DNA of 64,000 nt from Pyrenophora tritici-repentis (GCF_003171515.1 NC_089396.1:1860001-1924000), one strand, 5' to 3'. Shown: positions 10,657 through 22,988, numbered from the stretch's first letter. Translations and numbers: made by a program. Notes: a model not told the origin generated them from the sequence alone.

Positions 10657-12774
10657 ATGGCTGATAACACAGCAGAGCTGGCACTTTCGGGGACCTCTGC
10701 CGCTCCCAGGGATGCAGACATTGGGTACATTGGCGACAACCTCTTCCGGCTAAGCTTGACCAGGGAAAACAAGGCGGAGATATTTGAATATGGCATGTCC
10801 AAGCTTGACCAGGGACAGCCTGAAGCAGAACTGATGCTTCGAAACCTCACGACGTGGTGTCCCGATGTTGTCGGTCAGTTTTCTCCACGCTCATCTGAGA
10901 CTATCTTAGATACGCCATTTCGCCTCATCTTCCCCAATCATCATAAGCATGGATTCGATAACGGCCTCTATGTACGTCAGTACCTGGCAATCTCTTATTG
11001 CTGGCATGTGGACGACTTTCCGTACCCACAGTACACGCCCCACGACCACTGGCCATTCAGCAAACCTATTGTGGATGCTATTCTACGTGCAAAGGGGCAT
11101 CCTCGCGAAGGCATATGGATTGACCAGATCTGTATTGATCAAAATGATTCTGTTGATAAGCAGAGATCAGTTGCGGCTATGGATGTTATATATCGTTCTT
11201 GCAGGCGGTTACTCATTCTGCTAGAAGATGTGGAGCTTACAAATGCAGAGGCGCGCTTGAGTGAAGTATACAATCTGCACACAACAGCTTCAGATAGGAG
11301 CTGGCTACCTGGACATGAAGCAAGAGCAGAATTTTTATCTTTTTACAAAAAGGTCAACAAAGCGCGATGGTGGACTCGCGCTTGGTGTTTACATGAGTTC
11401 AACACAAACGAGCCCTGGACCGACCGGAGACAGTGTGATCTTCTCCGGAACGCCATGTTTATCATGAACGGTCCAGGTGATTCAACAGTGAAGATGGAAT
11501 GGATTAACCTGCAGCTCATAATGTCTGCTGCACTGGACCTGCTGCCGATCGAGGCAAAGTTTGGGTCCATGTATTTCCAAGGCTGGACGATTTTCACGGG
11601 CTTCATCAATCAGGATGCTTCTCGAGTGGGAGATGACAACACTATATGGAGGCCGAGCATCATGTCTGGTCACAATGGTGTCGCACAGAAAGGATGCCAG
11701 AACCCCGCCGATCGTATCAGTATCATGCTCAACATGGGCGAGCGTGCTCTGGCATACACCGGTGAAGCATTGAATAGAAAAGAGGAGGTCCTGTATCTCA
11801 GTGCGCTTCTGGCACTCGCTGCAGGAGAAACGTATCCATTGAGTATGATGGACAGCAGACCGCTCAATCTGAACGGAAGAGATTCATGGCTTTCACAAAG
11901 CATCGCATCGGGAGAGACAGTGATCCCTAGATTCCGATTAGGAGGCGTTCAAGGGATCCATCAAATATCGAAGCAGAAAATCGAGCTCGATTTAATCTTC
12001 TTCGACAGACCCTTGATAACAGTAAACGACGAAGACCACTTTCCGCCCACTTACAACGTGTTCCCTGGCATCATACCGATTACCTACCCAGAAATGCATG
12101 TGACTGAAGATGTACCAGAGAGCCAATCAGCATATTCGCCAAAGACTCAATCGGCCAGCGATAACGACCAGTACCGACGACGATTTCTCGCTGCTTGTAT
12201 TTTGAACGGTCACGACTTTACAGCCAGGCTATGGGAGCAGCTGAAACGCGAAGTCGTGAAGCCCAACTACAACCAGGGTGCACACAAGGACCTTGCGCCT
12301 AACCAGGCATTGCGGATACCGGCGCAGAGACTACTTGAGGAACTTGGCGCACCCATAACCGAGAACACCCCAACGCCCTCAGTCTTCAATGCGGAAGAAG
12401 CAACATTCTTCCTAACATGGGTCACAGATCCACGATCCATGTATTACGTCAGCTTTACTCTGCCACTTCGCGTACAATGCACTATCGATGGTCGTCAAGC
12501 GATGATGACATCTATATTCAGAAACGAGAATTACAATAGTGGTCCGTTAGAGGATCTTCGCATAGCGATACCGACAGATCTGGTCAACGTAGGCTGCATC
12601 CCGCTAAGGTTTTGGATCCTTCGGCCGGTGAATGATGACAATAACATCGTGAGATGGAAAATTGCGGCGAAAGCGATGTTACTTGGTGAGCCAGATTTGA
12701 TGGAAGAGCTAAGGCTCAATGGCGACAAAGAGGATGCCGCCGTTACAATAAAGAGGTTGATTGTGGAAGGCTGA
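10657..12774 (+). CDS. HET domain protein (heterokaryon incompatibility type)
   Basis: A single-exon gene of 705 residues from ATG 10657, chosen because it sits in a good context (CCAAAATGG); the same frame is open upstream to 10513 but that extension has no domain character. The HET domain spans about residues 109-255 with its three hallmark blocks: YLAISYCW, GIWIDQICIDQND followed by KQRSVAAMDVIYRSCRRLLI, and RWWTRAWCLHEF. HET domains trigger cell death on fusion of incompatible hyphae and in fungal NLR-like systems. The C-terminal ~400 residues have no domain I recognise and no repeats, so this is a stand-alone HET protein rather than a HET-NACHT-WD type. Confidence 0.92.
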   Translation: MADNTAELALSGTSAAPRDADIGYIGDNLFRLSLTRENKAEIFEYGMSKLDQGQPEAELMLRNLTTWCPDVVGQFSPRSSETILDTPFRLIFPNHHKHGFDNGLYVRQYLAISYCWHVDDFPYPQYTPHDHWPFSKPIVDAILRAKGHPREGIWIDQICIDQNDSVDKQRSVAAMDVIYRSCRRLLILLEDVELTNAEARLSEVYNLHTTASDRSWLPGHEARAEFLSFYKKVNKARWWTRAWCLHEFNTNEPWTDRRQCDLLRNAMFIMNGPGDSTVKMEWINLQLIMSAALDLLPIEAKFGSMYFQGWTIFTGFINQDASRVGDDNTIWRPSIMSGHNGVAQKGCQNPADRISIMLNMGERALAYTGEALNRKEEVLYLSALLALAAGETYPLSMMDSRPLNLNGRDSWLSQSIASGETVIPRFRLGGVQGIHQISKQKIELDLIFFDRPLITVNDEDHFPPTYNVFPGIIPITYPEMHVTEDVPESQSAYSPKTQSASDNDQYRRRFLAACILNGHDFTARLWEQLKREVVKPNYNQGAHKDLAPNQALRIPAQRLLEELGAPITENTPTPSVFNAEEATFFLTWVTDPRSMYYVSFTLPLRVQCTIDGRQAMMTSIFRNENYNSGPLEDLRIAIPTDLVNVGCIPLRFWILRPVNDDNNIVRWKIAAKAMLLGEPDLMEELRLNGDKEDAAVTIKRLIVEG

Positions 12775-12850
12775 GCCGATGACCACCTTGTAGTCAAATG
12801 GCTTATCTCGGAACCCGAATTTCTTTACGTATACCAATCTTCATCGTATC

Positions 12851-13879
12851 CTACTTCTCAAACTGCGCCGCGCCCAGCGTACCCTTCAAGTACATCTTCA
12901 ACAGCCCCTCCTTCTCAATCTCCTCACGCCTTGCCACCAGATCCTCAACATCCCAATTCGCGCTCACATATCTACCGCCCAAGAACCTCCTATCAACACC
13001 TTCCCAGCCTGCGAGCCACACTCCAACACCACCGACAAGCTCCGGCGTATCCAATGCGAATCGCTTGAATGTATCAATCAACATCTCCGTGTCAATGATA
13101 CCTGGGTGCAGGGCCACAGCAAAAACATTGGGGTTCTCAGCCGCGACATATGTCATAAGTTCAAGAACAGCGAGTTTCGATATACCGTACGCGCTTAATG
13201 AGGGGAAGACTTCATAGGCAGCGGCTGTGATGAGGGTTACGATTTTCGCGGGTGTCTCGGGAGTGGGTAGTTGTTGGAGGAAGGACTTTATGATTAAGAA
13301 GGTGCCACGTATATTGAGTGTCTTGAATCAAATGTCAGTTTTGTTCATCGTGATGAGCTAGGGCGGTTGTGTAGGTACCATCTCATCCCACCAAGCCTTT
13401 TCGTCAACATCCTTGACTGGCGCTCTGGCTTTGAAGATACCGGCATTATTGACAAGAACGTCGGCGTGGCCGTACTTCTCTTTCACTTTTTGGTACAGCA
13501 AGGCTGCTGATTCGGGGCTGCCGATGTCGGTGGGGACAGCGAGTGTCTCGACTTCAGGATGGGAATTGGCGACGGATGCAGCCACTTCGTTTAGTTTCTC
13601 TGCACTGCGCGCGACGAGAACAATCGCTTTGGCGCCTGCAGCGGCGAAAGATGGCACAAAAGCCTTAGTCGTTGGTTAGACAGAGTCGCTTGAGCAACGT
13701 CGATTCGATGGGTTACATACCCGAGCCCCTAGGCCTTGACTGGCACCGGTGATTATGATAACCTTGCCCTTTTGGGAGAGCGAGGGTTGTGTGGGATCGA
13801 TCGCCGGGTACACGTCACGGTGGACGGTGGGAACGAATTGTTGGGATTTTACGAAGTGATCGGTGGGGAGGTTTTCCAT
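12851..13879 (-). CDS. Short-chain dehydrogenase/reductase
   Basis: Three exons, 13879-13721, 13663-13379 and 13321-12851, all joined in phase 0, give 304 residues. The classical SDR signatures are present: cofactor loop TGASQGLGAR (residues 44-53), NNAG (125-128) and the catalytic YGISK (Tyr193, Lys197). It should be a cytosolic NAD(P)-dependent oxidoreductase. The product ends convergently only ~75 bp from the HET gene stop at 12774. Substrate cannot be told from the sequence. Confidence 0.9.
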
Positions 13880-14413
13880 TTTGGCTGGTGTCGTTGAAAA
13901 TTGGGGGTCAAGGGATAGAGTCTTTCATGGCTAGCTATGCGCAGTGTGTAGGCGTCTTATAGAGCATCCAGAGAGAATCTAGACGTCGTGACTGTGGTAC
14001 CACGACTTGTAACAGGCAAGTCAGCATTGGACAAGTGTGAAAAAGCTCGGTAGAGCTCCAATCAAAAGCATGTAATCGATGGGTACAATGGTACTAAGTC
14101 AGCATTACCGTGCTAGATGTGCTGTAGAGTGTCTTTCTGCAGTGAGTATAGCTGACCAACATGACCAGATACAAATGATGGGGTCAAGACCATATGCGGG
14201 CGTGTTGCTGCTGTTGCCTATTCAATATGCCCTGCTACAGTCTGAATGTCGCGTTTATTGCTCCATTCACCGTCCATGCGCAGACCAAAATGCTAGCCCT
14301 CACCTAGCGCATTGACAAAAAGGCTACGAATGCGAGGCTGAGCAGGGTGATTAGATCGTGGCTAGTAACATATGCAATAACAAGGATGTCTTCTTTCCCA
14401 ATCTAGCTTAGCT
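13880..14413. other. Intergenic
   Basis: No supportable gene. It contains at 14039-14058 one copy of a short dispersed motif (AAAAGCTCGGTAGAGCTC) that recurs at 43.1 and 45.2 kb. Confidence 0.45.
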
Positions 14414-16003
14414 CTACTCTATCTCAGCCCCAAAATCTTCCAAGAAACCCGGTGGAGTATCCGCGGGAAGCAAAGTCATGGGATTGTGATTGACAATCTG
14501 CATGACCTCGTCGCGGATTAGCTCATCTGTGCCTGCAAAAAGTTTATCCACCCATAACACGCTTTTGACTATGTGCATAATGTCATCCCATTCTTGCAGC
14601 TGCAGGCCGCTCATTAGGATGCCAAGCATGAACACAAATTGGCTCCTTTCGGCGAGATCTTTCGTTTCGATCGCGGCGAAATAAATGACCCAGATAAGCA
14701 GTGGCTTTAGTTCGTTCCATTCGGTCATGTTCGTTGTGAGGACAAGTAGAAGGTTGTGAGAGATGGCGGATGTCCGTACCGGGGATTGACCTAGTGCTCT
14801 CCAGAATGGCGATAGGAATAGAAGTGTTCCCAACCTGCAGACTTCTTCAATCACTTGTTCTCGGTCGTTTCCGTGGTTTAGCGGGCGTGTAGCTAGAAGC
14901 CGGTATAGTGTCGGCTCCATCCAACTACCGCTCGTAATGGCCAACATCAATTGCTTCTCGTTGAACGTCTGGTCAAGTGAAATAAGCTGAACGATATCAT
15001 CGAAGATGGTGATCCAGTCTAGATGCATGGGTAGTTGCTGCTTCCAAGTCAAAGATGGAGCATTATTAGTTGGCCGCGGAGAATTAGACGGAGATCTGGA
15101 GTCTGCGATCCATTGCTGTGGCATTGGGACGATAGGTGGGTGATCTTGGTAGAAGCTACCAATGAGGTCTGCCCTACGTTGGGGTCAGTCATGTAAGTCT
15201 AGGTGGTGGTATCCGAATTTTCTCACCAGCTCACTGTGAGTCGGAGGTGCTCCTTGTCTATAGCATCGTATCCACCTCGAAGTCCCACCATTCTAACCAG
15301 CGCGTTGCTGTGTTTTTGCCAGTGTGTAAAGTCTCCAAGTAGAGCCTTGCACGTATCAGCCATTCAGTCATGCCCGGAGGATTGGCTACTTACATTGTGT
15401 ATCATAAAAGAAACCACTCCACAAATCACCTCATCGCTCTTGTGCTTAGCGGGATCTTTCATAATCAATGTCGTATGGCGCAGGGCTTTGTGATGATGCT
15501 TCAGTGCTACTGCATCATCCTGCGAAGGAAAATACCCATTGCGCTTCTGGAAAAGGAAGTTCTGGGAGTTGGCCAACATGTTGTGGAAGGCAGCCGCGTC
15601 GCTCAGCCCAACTGGATACCATGAACCGCGGAGTACTGATGGGTGGTCGTTGTCATCAGCACTGAAGACTGTGTCCGGTCAATACCAAGGCAATCCACAT
15701 GGGGTACAGGGAATTACCATTTGCAAGTAGCGCTCGGGCAGAGTCGTCAAGCTCTATCGGATAAGGATTAGATGGGTCGAGCTGGCCACCGCCGAAGCGA
15801 TCGATGTTTATGCGGCCCTCAGATGGGTCTCGAAACTCGAGGACGAGCTCATTGCGCGCCCGCTTTGTTTTTGGTTTCCTTCGCGCTTTGCCCACCTCGG
15901 TCATAGCCAGACGCCTGATGCGAAGCTGCGTCTCCTCATTCTTGAGATCGTCGGGGTGTTTGAGGTTCACAAAATTGAAGCTTGGTTTTGTTGAACGATC
16001 CAT
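14414..16003 (-). CDS. Fungal-specific transcription factor domain protein (Fungal_trans_2 type, no zinc cluster)
   Basis: Four exons, 16003-15718, 15668-15394, 15345-15227 and 15173-14414, give 479 residues with consistent phases. The N-terminus reads FNFVNLKHPDDLKNEETQ followed by IRRLAMTEVGKARRKPKTKR; this 'FVN..P' plus basic motif opens a common Pezizomycotina family with the Fungal_trans_2 (DUF3468) regulator domain, sometimes labelled 'tachykinin family'. The basic run would serve nuclear import. No Zn2Cys6 cluster is present, so any DNA binding is not shown. I chose ATG 16003 because it directly precedes the conserved start; an in-frame ATG five codons upstream at 16018 is possible. 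Confidence 0.78.
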
Positions 16004-16018
16004 AGTGCCGATTAACAT

Positions 16019-17353
16019 ATGTTATGTGCTCCTCGTCCACGAAGCTTTGTACCTATCTTTATACGCTGTCCACCGGTGAACACCACGGACATGATGTCAT
16101 CTTCCTTTTATATTGAGAGACATTGTAATGGCGACTTTGGGGGCGAGGTGACAGCAGAGCTGAATGTGGAGCCGGACAATCGCCGAGCAGGGGCGTCATT
16201 TCCAAGGCTTCGGCAAGCCACCAGACCAGTCAAACGCAGGCAACACCAAAGCGAACCCTGTGGAACCCGATTGTAAATTCAGAGCTTAGATACTTTGACG
16301 ATGGAGGTTGTAACGCGGACGAACGATTAATGCGTATCGAAGAGGCGTTTATACATTAGTAATGTGGATTACCTTGTCAATCATCTTAATAATCAACGGA
16401 AGGCTGGGCGAAATGGCAATTATTGGTCAGTCGGGAGCGTAATCGCAACGTACAACGATCCGTTGTGCTGCACATAGGTTCGGACAAGTTCCTACTTGTC
16501 CGCTGTTTGGTCGTGAAGTTGTTCTTGCGTTCCATAGTGAACTTCGGGGAGGCCGAGCCCTACACCAAGTGCATGTGCTGCTTTCGGTTAGTGTGCCAAG
16601 AACCTCCAGGCAACGCATTTCAAACACTACGATCTAGCGTAGCTTGTCGATACCAAATATACAGTCTCAGCGCATATGATGAGGTGCATATACCACACTC
16701 AGAAAGAGGTGAGCATCTTTAGCTTTACCGAGCGTTTTCGACATTTGCCTTGTGCACCGAAGTCTACCTACCACGTTCCTGCCGCGTCAGCTATCTGGTT
16801 ACTCTGCCCAGCTAATCGAATTTATTAGCTTCTGAAGAACGCAACTGCGCTGTTTGTAGAGCAATAGAATTGGATATTTGCAAGAATAAACAACAAAAAT
16901 TAAAGTGGGGTGATGTTTGGGATACTACGGTGACTTTAGCATTGTCGCCTTCTGTGATAAGGTTTGCATGGCCCATTTCTGACACCTCATTGTAGAATAA
17001 TGACCAACTGTAGCTAATCTTATATCTTTTAATGTTTCTTTCTTGGACATGGACTGCAATCTTGTGCAATTAGTCAGAAGAAGACTTTGAGGTGCTTTAT
17101 ATCAACCTGAGATCGATCCAGTTGCCTTTCAGTGTCAAGCTAAGTACGAAAACTGTCCGAGAGCTTGGTTCCTACGTTTACTATCTGACATCGCACTATG
17201 CCTGAGGCATAAGACGTTCTTTACGCCAATGTATGTTCTAGATTAATTTCTGGTCCGGTTCCGAATCATGGAGCTGGCGAACTGGGTTTGGATAAACCCA
17301 GGGTATTTGTTTAGTCTTCTTGGCATGAACTACCAGGGGGCAGCTGTTCGTGG
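16019..17353. other. Intergenic up to hAT target site
   Basis: 1.3 kb with no gene that I can support; short ORFs only. It ends at the left copy of the 8-bp target duplication of the hAT element. Confidence 0.5.
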
Positions 17354-17712
17354 GATACATGCAAGGTTGTCAGTAATCAATATCTCATCAATATTGTTGT
17401 TTGATTTGTTTGATTCGGAGCCAACCAACTAACCAACAGTTAGCCACTGTATTTCTGTCAATCAATCAACCAATCTTGAGAACAAAATGTTGATAGGATT
17501 GGTGTTGTTTGATAGTAAGCGAGGGAGGGGGATACCTAGGTGAGGCCTCTGGGATAGCTGCTCAACGACGAATTCTTAGTGTTGGATCTTGCTTACTAAG
17601 CCTACTCGCGTGTAAGTTTGTCAGATTGAGGCGAGGTTTTGCTCCATGATCGAGCCGATGGTGGTTGGGGAAGGACATGAGACCCCCAAACCAGGGCTAG
17701 CGCCGGGACTTA

Positions 17713-19810
17713 ACGTGTCTGTGCGCGTGATGCCCATAATCGCGTGCCGCACACCCCGCAACATCAACACCAATCCACCCTTACCACTTCAACCACCCAT
17801 AACTCCACAACCATGAGTTGTATCAACGCTGCGATTGAAGCTATTGAATCGCGTGATCCCGGAGATAAATTTACATACTCTGAGGTTGCGCGCCGCTTTG
17901 GTGTTGATCGCTCTACGTTGTCGCGACGCCATCAACAGATCCGGGGCTCAAATGAAGCCAAATCACGTAATCAGCAACTCCTTCACCCACACCAGGAGCT
18001 ACAGCTTCTAGAGCACATTGACGAGCTTACTGAGGCTGGCTTACCACCGACGAGGACTATGATCCAGAACTTTGCTAGTGCTATAGCCGGAAGGGCTACC
18101 TCCCAAAGCTGGGTGACGCGCTTCTTTCACCGTCATCCCGACGCGATTATATCACGTTGGTCAACTGGTTTGGACCGCAATCGCCACCGGGCTGATTCTG
18201 TATACAAGTACGAGTCGTACTTTGATCTACTATCTACTAAAATGGCTCAGCACCATATTCGGGCGCAGGATGTATATAATATGGATGAGAAGGGATTCCT
18301 TATTGGAGTGACGGGGAGGAGTAAGAGAGTGTTTAGTAAGCAGAAATATGAGACTGGGGGCTTTAAGAAAGTGATACAGGACGGCAACAGAGATTGGATC
18401 ACTGTTATCGCTGCTATATGTGCTGATGGGAGTACGTTACCGCCCGCGATTATATACGAAGCTACTTCGGGCAACATGTACGCCAGATGGGTTGATGATA
18501 TCGCAATTGACGATCCAGTCTACGTTACCTCAAGTCCCTCAGGGTGGACCAATGATCAGGTAGGCCTGGCATGGCTCGAACAGGTGTTTGATCGCCATAC
18601 GAAGGAGAAGGCCGGCAATCACACACGCTTACTCATCCTTGACGGCCATGGGAGTCACGTTACTATGGAGTTTATTGACTATGCGATCGCCCACAATATT
18701 ATGTTACTCATACTACCCCCATAGTACCCATACGCTGCAGCCACTCGATGTGGTAATGTTCAAACCTCTGGCAGCCGCGTACTCACTCAGCTTGCAGCAC
18801 TACCTCCAGGCGAGCCACGGTCTCTTAGCTGTGAGGAAGGATGACTTCTACCGTCTTTTCAAGCCTGCCTGGGACTCCTCTTTCATTAAGAAGCACGCGT
18901 TGAAGGCATTTAAAGCCACTGGGATAGCTCCTATAGATCCCGAAGTAGTACTTAAAAAGTTCCGAAAGTCAACACTAACAGCACCGCCGCCACTAGTGAA
19001 CGTGAGTAGAGCTACTATCACGAACCTCATTAATCAGGCCTACGATCCGAGCTCTATTGCGGCCAACAACCTCTCAGAAATACTCCTCCGCCTCCAGGCT
19101 GCCAAAGAGATCGCCGAGTACGAGAAGGACGCACTGCGCGCGGCGCTACACGTTCACCAGAAGCCCCGCAATCGGCACGAACCTCCCCTAGATCTACAGC
19201 AGCGAAAAGCGTTCCATTCAGGGGCAGTTTGGTGGTCGCCGTGCAAGCTTCGAGAGGCCCGCTTCAGGCAGCTAGTGAAGGAGAAGGAGAAGGAGAAAGA
19301 GCTACTTGATAAGATAGAGTTGAAAGAGGCAAAGGAGAACAACAGGATCTATCAACTTAAGATCAAAGAGGCAGCGCGGGCGGCGCGTGAGGAGGCAAAG
19401 AAGGTGCGGGATGAAGCCAAGGCTGTAAAGGCTGCCGAACTTGACGCCAAACGACGCGATCGCGACGCTGCAAAGGCTATACAACAACCCCAATCGGGCA
19501 AGCGTAAGGCTTCAAAGCCCGCTGCAAAGCAACAGCCAAAAAAACGACGCGTGGGTGGTGCTGGCGGTGGCACTCTGGCTGAGGTGGCTGCACCGGCTCC
19601 CCACCAACAACCACCCGACGCGGCCGGGCCGTCAATACTCCGGCAAAATATAGATAGACAAAGTTGTAGAGCTACGTCTATAGATCAATACACCGGAAAA
19701 TCTCGCGATAATAGTTATTGTACGTGGCTGCACAGCCTCAACTTTGCCGTCGTCGCGATATTGGTGGGGTGTGCGGCACGCGATTATGGGCATCACGCGC
19801 ACAGACACGT
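17713..19810 (+). mobile_element. Pogo/Fot1-type (Tc1-mariner superfamily) transposon, copy 1, nested in hAT
   Basis: A 2,098-bp element with TA on both sides (17711-17712 and 19811-19812) and perfect inverted repeats of about 45 bp that begin ACGTGTCTGTGCGCGTGATG. It carries one transposase gene in plus orientation with a frameshift. It lies about 350 bp inside the left end of the hAT element, so it arrived after the hAT insertion. The terminal sequence is related to that of the intact pogo element at 29285-31392 but clearly diverged, so these are two subfamilies. Confidence 0.9.
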
Positions 19811-19883
19811 TAGCACTGCCAAGCCCGAGGCGAGGCCACCTCCCACAGACAGAGCCGTAGACAGAGACAGACAATACACTTGA
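17813..19883 (+). pseudogene. Pogo-type DDE transposase with one frameshift
   Basis: ATG 17813 opens a transposase: N-terminal helix-turn-helix (KFTYSEVARRFGVDRSTLSR), CENP-B-like second helix-turn-helix region (GLPPTRTMIQNFASAI, SQSWVTRFFHRHPD), then the DDE core with YNMDEKGFLIG and LLILDGHGSH. The frame stops at 18722-18724 directly after a run of five C, where the intact relative at 30.3 kb reads on; the third catalytic Asp region (HTLQPLDVVMFKPL) lies in a different frame starting upstream of 18724. The active-site triad is therefore split over two frames by a one-base deletion in the C run. The second frame continues to 19883, beyond the element end, so the normal stop is also gone or shifted. 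C-terminal part is a Lys/Glu/Ala-rich coiled-coil-like tail. Confidence 0.88.
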
Positions 19884-20131
19884 TCCCATCCATAAAAATC
19901 TGACAAAGTTATATGACCTAGGTTCCATCCCATCTCTCACTCACTCCAGGCTAGTACGTACGAGGCTTAGCGCCCACAACGCTAGCTGGCAGAGACATAG
20001 ATCTCAATTCCTGTAGCACAATACACAACACGATTCACACATGTTCCATTCCTAGTGCTACTGACATCAGGCTTATAACATTTAACAACACCTTACTTTC
20101 TCGCGGCTCCGGCTTACTTTTAGCCTTATCC

Positions 20132-22811
20132 ATGCCCTCTATACCAGCAAAACGCAAGCCCGAGGCTGCCGAAGAAGCTGATACTCCCTTCAAGCGAGCA
20201 CAACGTACGCGCAAACCTACGCTCAAGGCGCTGTTGGGTGACGGCAGCCAGCCAACCCAGCCGATAGAGCTGCCAGAAAGTACGCCGGATCCGCCTACAG
20301 AGCCGCCTACAGAAGTTATCGAGCCGCCCACACGGGCTATTGAACCGCCATGTAAGCCTGTACAACAACCCGAGGAGCGCCCTCGGCGGGCATCACCACT
20401 GCCTATTTTGGCTGCCTCACAAGCCTCTCGGCTCACTGATGAGCCAGCCTGGGAGTCGCAGTTAATGTTTGATAAGCCAGAGGACTCTATTGTACAGCCT
20501 TTAGCTTTCTCTAGCGCTGCCACTGAGGCTTCGGTGGAGGAGGATAGCGCTGTGAGCGTCGATTTTCGCGACTTTGAGGGCGTCGATTGGTCGCGATTAA
20601 AGGGGTTTGTCGCGCCGCTGAGCACTCCACGAGGCAAGGCAAGCTGGATTTTTCAACACGGCTGGCGTGTCTGGAAGGAGGGTACTCACCACCCAGATGA
20701 GTTGTACTTTGTGTGCAAGTACTGTCATATTCATAAGCTACCTAATGGTGTACACCGAGTAACGAAGTCAACCACTGCCGCCAACGGGCACCTCCAGCTT
20801 GATAAACCTGGTCATCGGCTCAGCAAAGACGGTCCAATCCTAAGCAAACCTCTCCGCAAACATGGACAACAATCACTTCGTCAGGCAGCTCTAAGCGGTG
20901 TCAAATTTAGTCTAGAGGCGTACAAGACTATAGGAAACTTCGACGTACAAGAATTTCGGCAAGCAGCTGCGCTCTGGCTGGTCGACAACAACAGACCACT
21001 CCGCGAGTTTGAGACGCCGGCTTTTCGCAAGATGATCAGGCTTGCTAATCCTGAGGCAGAGGCGGCGTTATGGAGGTCTCATAACAGCGTGTCAGCGTTC
21101 GTGATGAGGTTGTACAGTTGGCTACGACCTCAGGTGGTGCGCGCGTTGGCTGAAGCCGAGAGCAAGGTACATATAAGCTTCGATGGGTGGACGACAAAAG
21201 GCGGCAAACGTGGCTTCTTTTCTGTAGTTGCTCACTACGCCAACAGTAAGGGCGCGATAGTTGACCTACCCATCGCGCTGCCGCAGCTGGTGGGTGCCCA
21301 CACTGGTGAGGCGATAGCTGACGCTGTAACCAAAATCCCTGCAATCCTTCAGCATCAATCGCAGCAAACTCGGCTACTTTGTGCTCGATAACGCTTACAA
21401 TAACGACACCGCTGTTAACAAACTCGCCGCGATGTACCACTTTTCTGCCTCCGATCGCCGCCTCCGCTGCGCTTGCCACATACTTAACCTTGTTGGCCAA
21501 ACGATTATGTTCGGGAGGGATGCTGACGCGTATAACAACGCCCTGGAGAACACAAAGATGGAGGATTTTTACATGAAGGAGTGGCGGAAAGAAGGACCGC
21601 TTGGCGTGTATCTTGATATTATCAACTACATCAACCCGCCGAAGCAGTGGAGCATTTTTGAAGATTGCCAACGCGAGGCAGTTAACAGCATGCCCACAGG
21701 CGCCAGCGGCGGCACTCGCGAGCCAATTAAGCCGTGTGTTACACGTTGGAACAGCTATTACGACTGCTTTAAGCGCGGAGTTCAGCTCCAACAAGCTATC
21801 AACGCATACGCCACGTACCACATTCGCGAGACTGAACAGGCTGACGAACAGGCAGCTATTAGAGGAAACAAGCTGCCTGATGTGCCGCGGTGGATGAGGT
21901 CAGACGGCCTTACGGCGGCTGACTGGGCGGTGATTACTGAGTACATGGCGATACTGCAGCCGCTCAAGTTTGCTACAGATCGCCTCCAAGGCCGCGGCAA
22001 GTGTGGCCGTTTTGGCGCACTCTACGAGGTCATCCCAGTATTTGAGAGTGTGATAACTGAGCTGGATGCACGCCTTCGGCCATACGAATCGGTCAACCAC
22101 GAGCCATCTGAGGCGCCCGAAAATCACATCCCGATCAACCTGCGAGCCGCGAGGCGAAAAGCGAGCAATTACTTTACTAAGATCCTCCAAAGTCCCATTT
22201 ACTACGCAGCTACGGCACTATATCCACGATATAAAACATACTCTAAGCGCTTCTGGCGCAACAAACCTACACAATTGAGCACCGCGCACGCGAAGTTTCT
22301 GCGGGTTTGGGCTGCCTACAAGCCTGCCGCTGCTGCCACAACACCAACCCCTGCGCCAAAACCTACCATGAGCAGCTTTGACGACGCTATCGACGCTATA
22401 CTAGATGAGGACGGCGAGCATACAATGGAGGTGGAGGATGAGTACGATAGCTGGTTAAAAGAGCCTATATGGACGTCTGATCAACACAAGGAGGGTCCAA
22501 CAGCTGTACAGTACTGGTTATCGTTGAAGCCGAAGTATCCACATCTTTCACGATTGGCGATCGACGTGTTGACTATACCCGCCTCCAGCTCTGATTGTGA
22601 GCGCGTTTTTGCGGGAACTGGCGATATAATTGAGCCACAAAGGCGGAAAATTGGCGCGCAGTTACTGGCTGCTTTGGTGTGCTTGCAACGGTGGACTCGT
22701 GCAGGTTTTACAACACCAAGCACGACAACAGCAGCAAAGCATACTGATGAGGAGCTCACGGAAGAGTTTGCGATAGGAACGTGGGAAGAGCCGCCTGCAG
22801 AATTGTCATAG
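20132..22811 (+). pseudogene. hAT-family transposase with one frameshift
   Basis: Frame one (20132-21391) holds the N-terminal part: a Pro-rich leader, a BED-type zinc finger (FVCKYCHIHK with the distal His pair near NGHLQLDKPGH) and the start of the RNase-H-like core (HISFDGWTTKGGKRGFF, first catalytic Asp). Frame two (21381-22811) carries the second Asp region (LDNAYNNDTA), CxxC/H insertion DRRLRCACHILNL, and the C-terminal hAT dimerisation region (IPASSSDCERVFAGTGD). A one-base insertion around 21333-21345, just after GAHTGEAIADAVTK, separates them. The related gene at 37161-39776 is continuous over the same place. No strong excess of C-to-T type stops is apparent; the single indel is the only break I see. 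Confidence 0.9.
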
Positions 22812-22988
22812 AAACGTCCCTTCAGAACCTTAAGTCTATCAATATTCAATCAATCAAGCAACCAAAAATTGGCTCTTCAGTCTCATCAACTCAAACAAAC
22901 AAACTGTAACCCTAAGAAATGAGCTAATCAATCAACATCTACGCCTCAAATGTTGGTTGTTTTGTTTGTTGACTTCTCTGGATACATG

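Larger units (their letters stand above)
17362..22980 (+). mobile_element. hAT transposon, copy 1, interrupted by a nested pogo element
   Basis: The element is bounded by a perfect 8-bp duplication GATACATG at 17354-17361 and 22981-22988, the target-site length of hAT elements. Its ends are imperfect inverted repeats: CAAGGTTGTCAGTAATCAAT on the left against the reverse complement of the right end, CAGAGAAGTCAACAAACAAA. Both subterminal regions are rich in CAATCAATCAA-like words. It contains a hAT transposase gene with a frameshift (20132-22811), and its 5' non-coding part has been entered by a pogo element (17713-19810). Without the guest it would be about 3.5 kb, close to the intact hAT copy at 36770-40071. 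Confidence 0.82.

Noticed and set aside
21045..21821. 258-codon minus-strand ORF
   Set aside because: Lies antisense within the hAT transposase; composition follows the shadow of the real coding strand.
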